From Pseudomonas pisciculturae (lineage in GTDB: Bacteria; Pseudomonadota; Gammaproteobacteria; Pseudomonadales; Pseudomonadaceae): 64,000 nt of DNA. Below, piece after piece: positions 1-6,369 of the stretch (positions within the stretch are counted from its first letter, which is position 1; each line of letters begins with the position of its first letter). The notes beneath the pieces were generated by a model. That model was not told the origin of the DNA, made no database searches, and saw nothing but the letters and a program-made list of their open reading frames with translations. The DNA is taken from positions 62,001 to 126,000 of the forward strand of contig NZ_JACVZE010000005.1 of NCBI RefSeq assembly GCF_015461805.1. Reading direction: 5' to 3'. The position numbers were made by a program, and so were the translations under genes.

Positions 1-439
1 GGCCGCGCAAATACAACGCGTCCACCAGTTGTTGCCGTTCTTCCCGGGGCAAGGTGCTGGCAAACTGCGCCAGCGTCGAGTCCACCAGGGCGCGCAGCGC
101 TGCATCGGCCTCACGAGCCTTGGTCAACTCGCTCATCAGGGCATCGCGGTCCAGGGTCGACGCCTCCATTTGCTTGATCACGCCCATGCGCGCCTCGCGG
201 CCGGCCATGATCAGCGGCTGGCTGTCGGCGCGGTTATGCCGTAGCAGTTGGCGCAGCTCTTTGCGGCGTTCCACAGGCAACTTAAACATGGCCTGGCGCA
301 GGCCGTGCTGGTTCACCACGGCTTCGGCAGGCGCGGCGCGGGCCATCCAATGATAGAGGCCGCCGCCCACCCCGCCGATCAGGAACACATTGAGTAGCAG
401 CGACACCAGCAACCACGGCTTGAGGGATCTGACGGTCAT
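1..439 (-). CDS. Periplasmic heavy-metal sensor-like protein, partial (C-terminus beyond window)
   Basis: The visible 146 residues begin with one N-terminal membrane segment (about residues 8-28, LLVSLLLNVFLIGGVGGG). A helical, Arg/Glu/Leu-rich periplasmic domain follows, with the look of the heavy-metal-resistance (CnrX/Spy/CpxP-like) family. The start ATG overlaps the stop of the upstream one-TM protein by four bases (ATGA), so the two are translationally coupled. The order sigma factor, one-TM protein, anchored periplasmic helical protein resembles CnrH/CnrY/CnrX-type metal-sensing modules. I infer that it modulates the anti-sigma factor in response to envelope or metal stress. The ligand cannot be read from the sequence, and the C-terminus is missing. 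Confidence 0.75.
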   Translation of the reverse strand, partial: MTVRSLKPWLLVSLLLNVFLIGGVGGGLYHWMARAAPAEAVVNQHGLRQAMFKLPVERRKELRQLLRHNRADSQPLIMAGREARMGVIKQMEASTLDRDALMSELTKAREADAALRALVDSTLAQFASTLPREERQQLVDALYLRG

Positions 440-867
440 TGCTCGACTTCCTCGGCGTTGACGGAAAAGACAACTTGCGCATCGCCTTGATCGAAGACAC
501 TGGGCAGCACGTCGGATGACAACATCGGCAGCGGAACGCTCATGGATGCCACCAGTATTCCGGTGATCATCCCGGCAATGCCCACCCCCACAACGCCGAC
601 CGGCGACAACCAACGGGCATAGCGCGACCAGAATGAAACACGCGCAGGGGCAGATTGGCGTATCTGGCGGGCCAGCGCTGAATCGGCCAAAACCAATGGA
701 TGGCTATCCAACTGAGCATCCAGCCAACGGGCCTCGTCCCATGCCTTGCGGGCAAGACTGCTACCGCTCTCCAGCAGCGTCTGGGCCGATGCTTGTTCGG
801 CAGCAGGCCAGCGGTGCAGGTCGGCGCCATAAGCTTCAGCCAAGTGAACAAATCGTTCGGGTGTCAT
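436..867 (-). CDS. One-TM anti-sigma-factor-like protein
   Basis: This 143-residue protein has a cytoplasmic N-terminal half (starts MTPERFVHLAEAYGADLHRW), one transmembrane segment around residues 85-110 (SPVGVVGVGIAGMITGILVA) and a short periplasmic tail. It overlaps the upstream ECF sigma gene and the downstream sensor gene by four bases each, so the three are tightly coupled. Position and topology suggest a membrane anti-sigma factor holding the ECF sigma factor, as CnrY does for CnrH. No zinc-binding anti-sigma motif (HxxxCxxC) is visible, so it is not a ZAS-type protein. The role is inferred from context rather than from a recognised domain. Confidence 0.7.
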   Translation of the reverse strand: MTPERFVHLAEAYGADLHRWPAAEQASAQTLLESGSSLARKAWDEARWLDAQLDSHPLVLADSALARQIRQSAPARVSFWSRYARWLSPVGVVGVGIAGMITGILVASMSVPLPMLSSDVLPSVFDQGDAQVVFSVNAEEVEQ

Positions 868-1469
868 GGTTTTCCCCTTCCTGGGCGGGCGAGCCCGGGT
901 GTATCGGCGAGTTGGCTACGCAACTGACGCCTGGCCCGCGATAGCAGGCTCTCCAATGCCTCGACGCTGATATTCATCAACGCGGCGGCGTCGATGTTCG
1001 ACAGCTCCTGGTAGTACTGCAGCACAATGGCCTCGCGCTGGCGCTCGGGCAGTGCCGCCAATGCAGCGGCCATGCGTGCACTGCGGTCCAGCGCTTCAAG
1101 CTGTTCGTCCGGGGACGGCGCGCTGTCGGCCAGTTGCAGCGCAGCCACCTCGTCCAGCGGACGCTCCTTGCGTCGGCGCAGGCGGTCATGGCACAGGTTG
1201 AGCGCTACGCGGTGCAACCAGGTATCAAAACGCGCCTCGCCACTGCGCCAACTGGCCGCCTGGCGCCAGATACGCAGGAAGCTTTCCTGGGCAACGTCCT
1301 TGGCTTCGTCGGCATCGCCCAGTATCCGGCTGGCGAGCGCCAGCAGGCGCGGCAGTTTGCGCGTCACCATTTCGTTGACGGCTGCGGGTTCGTTGTTACC
1401 GATACGCGCCAGCAGCTCAACGTCCGGATCAGTGTCTTTCAATCGGGCAACTCTCGGGACAAAGGCCAA
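864..1469 (-). CDS. ECF RNA polymerase sigma factor
   Basis: The 201-residue protein has the two-domain layout of group 4 sigma-70 factors. Region 2 (about residues 30-100) contains DEAKDVAQESFLRIWRQ and an FDTWLHRVALNLCHDRLRRR core-binding/-10 recognition segment. Region 4 (about 130-190) contains the LPERQREAIVLQYYQ helix and a helix-turn-helix (NIDAAALMNISVEALESLLSRAR). It should direct RNA polymerase to an envelope or metal-stress regulon and probably its own operon. The reading frame opens at a TTG; a second TTG at 1442, preceded by GAGAG, is an equally possible start. It lies 10 bases after the GHW-repeat gene and overlaps the anti-sigma gene. Confidence 0.93.
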   Translation of the reverse strand: MAFVPRVARLKDTDPDVELLARIGNNEPAAVNEMVTRKLPRLLALASRILGDADEAKDVAQESFLRIWRQAASWRSGEARFDTWLHRVALNLCHDRLRRRKERPLDEVAALQLADSAPSPDEQLEALDRSARMAAALAALPERQREAIVLQYYQELSNIDAAALMNISVEALESLLSRARRQLRSQLADTPGLARPGRGKP

Positions 1470-1479
1470 GTCTCAGGTT

Positions 1480-1791
1480 TCAGCGCACCCAATGCCCTTC
1501 ACGCCAGTACCAGTTGGGCCCGCGTGATTGCCAGTGGCCCGGCTCCCAACGCGCGTTATGCATCACAGGCTGCCAGTGGCCGGGCATCCAGGCGTACCCG
1601 CCCCGCGCCCACTGCCAGTGGCCACGGTCCCAGGCGTAGCCAGGGCGCTGCGCGGGGATAATCTCCACCCGTTCCGCCGGCGGTGCCTGGCGAATAATGA
1701 TTTCGGTCTGGGCAAAGCTTGGGGTGCTCACAAACGCGGTCAACACCAGCGGGGCAAGCAAGGCATAGCGCAATTGGGCCAGGGGTCTCAT
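1480..1791 (-). CDS. Secreted YXWGXW/GHW-repeat protein
   Basis: About 103 residues. A signal peptide (MRPLAQLRYALLAPLVLTAFVSTPSFAQ) precedes a mature part built of four aromatic repeats of the form xxYAWxxGHW (RGHWQW, PGHWQP, PGHWQS, EGHWVR), as in the YXWGXW family of small envelope proteins. The chosen ATG has GGAG eight bases upstream; a longer frame reaches to 1869 but would bury the signal peptide. It ends 10 bases before the sigma factor frame, so it is probably first in the sigma/anti-sigma/sensor operon. The dense His-Trp pairs could bind metal or peptidoglycan, but this is speculation. The family has no settled function. Confidence 0.85.
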   Translation of the reverse strand: MRPLAQLRYALLAPLVLTAFVSTPSFAQTEIIIRQAPPAERVEIIPAQRPGYAWDRGHWQWARGGYAWMPGHWQPVMHNARWEPGHWQSRGPNWYWREGHWVR

Positions 1792-2016
1792 GGCAACTCC
1801 TTCATGCAATAGGCAAAAGTGCCGAGTGCTGATGGGTTGAACGGTGGGGGCCAAAAAAATCCGTCGCACCCCGCGAGATTTATTTGCGGGCTGCGATCAA
1901 GGGCAGTATTGCGCGGGAAACCCAGGGGCTTGATGAAATGTTTGAAAGCATCGCGACGGATTTATGCAGGCGCCAACGTTGAAGGATTAACGCCGATCAC
2001 CCCAAGAGGAAACATC

Positions 2017-2157
2017 ATGTACCGCCGACTTTCCATGCTGGTTGCCGCACTGCTGATCGTCAGCCTCAGCGGCTGCATTATTCTGCCGGAACACCGCCAT
2101 TGCTGCTGGCGCTACTACGGCGCGGCCGATGCGCCCACTCACCAGGCCAACGGCTAG
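2017..2157 (+). CDS. Small lipoprotein, 46 aa
   Basis: The frame starts at an ATG preceded by AGAGGA. It encodes MYRRLSMLVAALLIVSLSGC, a clear lipoprotein signal peptide with the lipobox LSGC (cysteine at residue 20). A short mature part follows with HRHCCWRYYG and a polar tail. The peptide is expected to be lipid-anchored in the envelope. The HxHCC cluster is unusual for such a small protein and could bind metal, which would fit the neighbouring metal-stress operon, but nothing proves this. It overlaps the end of the convergent DUF1652 gene by four bases. Confidence 0.75.
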   Translation: MYRRLSMLVAALLIVSLSGCIILPEHRHCCWRYYGAADAPTHQANG

Positions 2158-2402
2158 CCTACTGCCGCAAAACCACGGCGCCCGGCCTTGATCTCGGTGC
2201 GCAGTTCGCCAATCAGGTTTGAGATGGAACGGATGCTGTCCAAACCGTCGGGGGAGACACAAGTCAGCAGCAAGTCGACACGACCAGACTCCGGCTCGAA
2301 AATGCTGATGCGCAGTGAGCCATCGCTGTTTTGCGTGCAATCGCACGCCAGCGGCAGAAAACCCGATGCCATGATGCGATTGAATTCGACGATTGAAATC
2401 AT
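2154..2402 (-). CDS. DUF1652 domain protein
   Basis: This 82-residue protein begins MISIVEFNRIMASGFLPLAC and contains SLRISIFEPESGRVDLL and a SNLIGELRTEI segment, the pattern I know from the Pseudomonas DUF1652 family (usually 80-90 residues). No signal peptide or membrane segment is visible, so it is probably cytoplasmic. The start is the internal ATG matching the family; a longer frame to 2432 adds only MGGARGRVRS. The family is common and often multicopy in fluorescent pseudomonads, with no assigned reaction. It stands alone between the lipoprotein and a diguanylate cyclase. Confidence 0.85.
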   Translation of the reverse strand: MISIVEFNRIMASGFLPLACDCTQNSDGSLRISIFEPESGRVDLLLTCVSPDGLDSIRSISNLIGELRTEIKAGRRGFAAVG

Positions 2403-2648
2403 GCTCCGCACCCTTCCCCGGGCCCCACCCACTTGTTGTGATGCCAGCAGCGTAGACGAGGTTTTACGCGGCCTCCAGCCCTTAATCCAAAAGTGTTATA
2501 CACGCCTCATTTTGCCCCGAAATCGCCGAAATACTGGCGCCATAAAAGTTGTTTGGCGACCTCTCGTCTGCTCGCCAGGCCAGCACTTGACTCAAGGCGA
2601 AGATCACCAGAGGCTCTTGGCTTTTGCCCCCACACCCGAGCATCGCCC

Positions 2649-3593
2649 ATGAGCATCGACCCCCCGAGCCAGCCCGACAGCGACGTGTACAAGACGCTGC
2701 TGGAGTCGACCAAGGCCATCCCCTGGCGCATCGACTGGCAGACCATGACCTTCAGCTATATCGGCCCGCAGATCGAGACGTTATTAGGCTGGACGCCGCA
2801 AAGCTGGGTCAGCGTGGACGACTGGGTCGAGCGCATGCACCCGGATGACCGTGAGTACGTGGTGAATTTCTGCGTGTCCCAGTCCCGCGCCGGTGTGGAC
2901 CACGAGGCCGACTACCGGGCGCTGACGGTGAAGGGCGACTACGTGTGGATTCGCGATGTGGTGCACGTGGTGCGCAAGGACGGCGAGGTCGAAGCGCTAA
3001 TCGGTTTCATGTTCGATATCAGCGAGCGCAAGAAGACTGAAGAACACCTGGTGCGCCTGCAAAAACAACTTGAGGAGTATTCCTACCAGGACGGCCTCAC
3101 CGGCATCGCCAACCGCCGGATGTTCGACACCGTGCTCGAACGCGAGTGGGCCAGTGCCCAGCGCAGCCAACTGCCGCTGTCATTGATCATTCTGGATATC
3201 GATTTTTTCAAGCAGTACAACGATCACTACGGCCATATCAAGGGCGACGAATGCCTGCGCCAGGTGGCCCACACTCTGTCCAAGGCAGCCAACCGGCCAC
3301 GGGATTTCATCGCACGTATCGGCGGCGAAGAGTTTGTGTGGTTACTGCCGGAAACCGACGCTGCCTCCGCCAGGCAAGTGGCGCAACGCTGCCTGCACTT
3401 GGTGCGCCAGCAGCAGATCGAGCATGGGTTTTCAGCGGTCTCGAACCTGTTGACCCTGAGCCTGGGCGTAGGCACCCGAACCGTCACGCCGGATAGCCCG
3501 ATGCTGGGTTTTGTCGAAGAGGTCGACAAGTTGCTGTACCGGGCCAAACACAATGGGCGAATGCGTGCGGAGTTTGGCGAAGAGCAACTTTGA
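2649..3593 (+). CDS. PAS-GGDEF diguanylate cyclase
   Basis: The 314-residue protein has a PAS/PAC sensor at about residues 20-140 (IPWRIDWQTMTFSYIG, PDDREYVVNF, DYVWIRDVVHVVRKDGE). A GGDEF domain follows at about 150-305, with the active-site motif GGEEF at residues 225-229. RPRD, the product-inhibition I-site, sits at the expected distance upstream. It should make cyclic di-GMP from two GTP and be feedback-inhibited. No membrane segment is visible, so the sensor is cytoplasmic. The ATG at 2649 is preferred because the 52 upstream in-frame residues are basic and do not resemble the PAS family. It is monocistronic. Confidence 0.93.
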   Translation: MSIDPPSQPDSDVYKTLLESTKAIPWRIDWQTMTFSYIGPQIETLLGWTPQSWVSVDDWVERMHPDDREYVVNFCVSQSRAGVDHEADYRALTVKGDYVWIRDVVHVVRKDGEVEALIGFMFDISERKKTEEHLVRLQKQLEEYSYQDGLTGIANRRMFDTVLEREWASAQRSQLPLSLIILDIDFFKQYNDHYGHIKGDECLRQVAHTLSKAANRPRDFIARIGGEEFVWLLPETDAASARQVAQRCLHLVRQQQIEHGFSAVSNLLTLSLGVGTRTVTPDSPMLGFVEEVDKLLYRAKHNGRMRAEFGEEQL

Positions 3594-3896
3594 TAATCGG
3601 GCCAAATCGCAGGCAAAAAAAATCCCAAGTAGCTGATGGAAACTTGGGATTTAAAAATGCATAAACCGTGGGAGGTGAACGCCCGCGCATCATAACGACA
3701 GTGAAAAGCTGTCACAAGACTATTTCACTCCTTTCGTCGGAATAAAACAGCCGTAAGTCATTCAATAACCACACTTTTTTAAAGGTATGGCGTTATATCG
3801 CTGCCACTTTTTGGTGCAATAAGGTTCGCTATTTCCACTAATAAAACGTGGTTATTGATTAACGTTTGTTTGCACTTCCCGCGCCTCCCTAGTTAT
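3594..3896. other. Intergenic region between two convergent genes
   Basis: About 300 AT-rich bases separate the diguanylate cyclase from the AbrB-family gene. It holds the hairpin listed at 3620-3652. Beyond that I see no open frame with a ribosome binding site and no clear RNA gene. Confidence 0.6.
3620..3652 (-). terminator. Probable rho-independent terminator
   Basis: An 11-base perfect stem (AAATCCCAAGT at 3620-3630, ACTTGGGATTT at 3642-3652) closes an 11-base loop. Read on the minus strand, the stem runs directly into a T-run (complement of the A-run at 3615-3622), so it should stop leftward transcripts coming from the AbrB-family gene. It may also act on the rightward cyclase transcript. 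Confidence 0.7.
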
Positions 3897-4946
3897 TCAA
3901 GGGTGCAGCGGGATCGGGGTTTGCCGCTGTGTTTCCCGACCCAGCAAACGATACAGCGGCAGGCACGCCACTTGGATCAACAGCATGCGGATCACCTGCA
4001 TCGCCGTCACCAGCGTCACCCCCAGGCCTAACGCTTCGGCAGTGAGGCTCATCTCTGGCGCACTGCCGGGCATCATGCCCAAGGCCAGCGACAACCATGG
4101 CATGCCCAAACCGAGCCCCAGAGCCCATGCGGCCAGAGCAGTGGTGACCACAGAACCTGCGAGCAGCAACAACACCTTGCTCAGCAGGCCCGGTGCGCGA
4201 CGCAAAAAGCTGCGGTCAAAGGCCACGCCGAGTGCGCAACCGATCAGTAATTGGCCGCCGCCACTGAGCCAGCCTGGCATGCTCATCGCCAGGTTATTGC
4301 AGCCCACCCCCACCGCGCAGATCAAGAAAGGCCCGAACGTCCAGGGATTGGGCAGTTTGCACTGCTTGAAACCAAGCGCCGCCAGCCAGCCCATCGCCAG
4401 GATGAAGATCAGCCAGGGCCAGATCACAGGCAATGGCGCGGGGGCGTTAACGGCGGGCATGCCGAAGGTCGCAACCGCAGGCACCGTCAACACGATCAAC
4501 AACAGCCGAATGCTATGGGACGCCGCGATAAAACTGGTGTCTGCCTGGCGCTGGCGACCCAGGTGCACCATCTCGCTGGAGTTGGCTGGCATCAGGGCGA
4601 AAAACGCAGTGCCAAAGGGCACGCCCCAGCGATGCAGGATCAACACCGAACACACCGCCAGTACCAGCGTCAGCAACACAGCCGTGACGATCAGCCCAAG
4701 ATGGGCCGCCACTTGCTGCATCACCGGCAAGGTGAAATGGCAGCCAATGGCGACCGCCACAATCAGTTGCCCAGCTTGGCGGCCGTAAGGAATTTCCGGT
4801 ACCGAGCCGCCGGCGCAGCGGGTCAGCATCACCGCCAGCAGCGAGCCGATCACCCAGGGCAATGGCCACCCCGCCCAACTGGCCACAACGCCGCCCAATG
4901 CGCCTACGATCAAAGTGATGAGCCAATACTGGCGAAGGTTGAACAT
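3897..4946 (-). CDS. AbrB-family (ammonia monooxygenase-like) membrane protein
   Basis: A very hydrophobic 349-residue protein with about ten transmembrane helices in two similar halves. Each half carries a GxLLA/SxxGxxxG-type pattern (VVASWAGWPLPWVIGSLLAVML near the start and ALGLGLGMPWLSLALGMMPG later). This is the pattern of the PF05145 family, misleadingly called AbrB or putative ammonia monooxygenase. It sits in the inner membrane. Family members are suspected transport or regulatory membrane proteins; no ammonia oxidation is implied. It is divergent from a LysR regulator about 110 bases away, which probably controls it. Confidence 0.88.
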   Translation of the reverse strand: MFNLRQYWLITLIVGALGGVVASWAGWPLPWVIGSLLAVMLTRCAGGSVPEIPYGRQAGQLIVAVAIGCHFTLPVMQQVAAHLGLIVTAVLLTLVLAVCSVLILHRWGVPFGTAFFALMPANSSEMVHLGRQRQADTSFIAASHSIRLLLIVLTVPAVATFGMPAVNAPAPLPVIWPWLIFILAMGWLAALGFKQCKLPNPWTFGPFLICAVGVGCNNLAMSMPGWLSGGGQLLIGCALGVAFDRSFLRRAPGLLSKVLLLLAGSVVTTALAAWALGLGLGMPWLSLALGMMPGSAPEMSLTAEALGLGVTLVTAMQVIRMLLIQVACLPLYRLLGRETQRQTPIPLHP

Positions 4947-5055
4947 CGTGTTGATCCCGGTCTGGAGAAGAGTGCCGACAGGTTATAGACTTGCCACCAT
5001 CACAAAAAATATCCATTTGTGAAGCAAGTCATCACTCTTTGTTATGCGAGCCGGT

Positions 5056-5955
5056 ATGAACCTTAAAGCCCTGGAATACTGCGTCGAGATCGCCCGCCAA
5101 GGCAGCTTCACCAAGGCGGCGCAGGCGCTGCACGTGGCACAACCGGCGTTGAGCATGGCGGTGGGCAGGTTGGAGGATGAGCTGGGCGTGGCGCTGTTCA
5201 ACCGTGCCACACGCCAGATCAGCGTCACCGCCGAAGGCCGTTTGTTCCTGGCCCGCGCTGAGGCGTGCCTGGAGGGGTTGGCAGGTGCCCGGCGTGAGCT
5301 GCAAGACCTGACGCACTTGCACAGCGGCGAAATTCGCGTTGGCATTCCGCCGATGTACGGCATCCGCCATATTCCCGAACTGCTGATGCAGTTCCGCGCC
5401 CAATACCCCGGTATTGCCATGCACGTGGTGGAAGGCAGTGCCGATGACATCAGCGAGCGCCTGGCCACGCGGGCTATTGATGTGGCGCTGCTGGAGTCGC
5501 GACGGGTTGACCCGGATTGGGAGTCGGTGTTGCTGGGCAGTGATGAGATGGTGTTGTGCATGGCCCAACAGCACGCGCTTGCAGGGGCTTCATCGATCAC
5601 CCCAGAGCAACTGCGGGGTGAGCCGATGCTGGTGTTCGATAACACCTTTTTGCAACGCCACCTGCTGGATGGGTTTTGCAGCCATGCCCGCGTGCGTTTC
5701 AACATCGCCCTGGAAAGCAACTTCGTACCGCTGGTGATCGCTGCCACCCGCAGTGGAATGGGTGTCTCCACCCTGCTGCGTTCGGTTCAAGAGCAAGAGG
5801 CGGGGCTGGTCGGGGTGTCGTTCGAGCCCGCGCAGTTCATGCATTTCAACCTGTGCTGGCGCGCCAGTGAATACCTGTCCCAGGCCAATCGGCGGTTTAT
5901 TGAAACGGCGAAGGTGTATTTCCAGGAAGATGCCAGCTCGCCGCTCTCGCATTGA
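5056..5955 (+). CDS. LysR-family transcriptional regulator
   Basis: About 299 residues. The N-terminal winged helix-turn-helix reads MNLKALEYCVEIARQGSF, TKAAQALHVAQPALSMAV and LEDELGVALFNR, the LysR signature. The C-terminal part (residues 90-290) is the periplasmic-binding-protein-like effector domain (SGEIRVGIPPMYG). An ATG four codons upstream (5044) is possible, but the internal ATG matches the usual LysR start. It is transcribed away from the AbrB-family gene and the short shared intergenic region should hold its operator, so it most likely regulates that gene and itself. The effector is unknown. Confidence 0.93.
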   Translation: MNLKALEYCVEIARQGSFTKAAQALHVAQPALSMAVGRLEDELGVALFNRATRQISVTAEGRLFLARAEACLEGLAGARRELQDLTHLHSGEIRVGIPPMYGIRHIPELLMQFRAQYPGIAMHVVEGSADDISERLATRAIDVALLESRRVDPDWESVLLGSDEMVLCMAQQHALAGASSITPEQLRGEPMLVFDNTFLQRHLLDGFCSHARVRFNIALESNFVPLVIAATRSGMGVSTLLRSVQEQEAGLVGVSFEPAQFMHFNLCWRASEYLSQANRRFIETAKVYFQEDASSPLSH

Positions 5956-5959
5956 GCCG

Positions 5960-6289
5960 CTATTTGCGCGCGACTTTGTAGCGCACGCAATCCTGATAAA
6001 AACCCTGGCGGATCGCTTCGGGCTTGAGCCGTGAACGGCTGTCGTAGGTCTGCTCGGTGATGCCCATGGCCATCATGCGCATCCACGATTTGTTGAACTT
6101 GATGGTTTGGATCTTCTGCCGCGCCGCGTACAGCGACACCCCCGAAAGCTTGAGTTCCTGGGCCCTGGCGGCGGTGCCGGCGCCCCAACTGCACATGTAC
6201 TTGTCACCTTCGCGCAGCTCCCGTGCCTGCACGGTAGCTGCGCCGCCGGCCAGGGAGCAGGCGATCAGCATGATTCCAACATTGCGCAT
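5960..6289 (-). CDS. Small exported protein of unknown function
   Basis: About 109 residues with a Sec signal peptide (MRNVGIMLIACSLAGGAATVQA) and a basic mature domain containing YMCSWGAGTAARAQELKLSG and YQDCVRYKVARK. The two mature cysteines could form a periplasmic disulfide. The ATG at 6289 follows GGTGGGG at suitable spacing; a GTG four codons upstream is an alternative. It lies convergent to the LysR gene with only four bases between them. I do not recognise the family. Confidence 0.75.
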   Translation of the reverse strand: MRNVGIMLIACSLAGGAATVQARELREGDKYMCSWGAGTAARAQELKLSGVSLYAARQKIQTIKFNKSWMRMMAMGITEQTYDSRSRLKPEAIRQGFYQDCVRYKVARK

Positions 6290-6369
6290 TTGCATCCCCA
6301 CCTAACCACCTGAAAATAAACGCGATTCTGGCGAGGATTTTGTTACAAGGGGGCCATTAAATTGCCTTA

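Noticed and set aside
4251..4988. 245-codon plus-strand frame in the AbrB-family gene
   Set aside because: Antisense to a gene with clear membrane helices; Gln/His/Arg-rich low-complexity translation.
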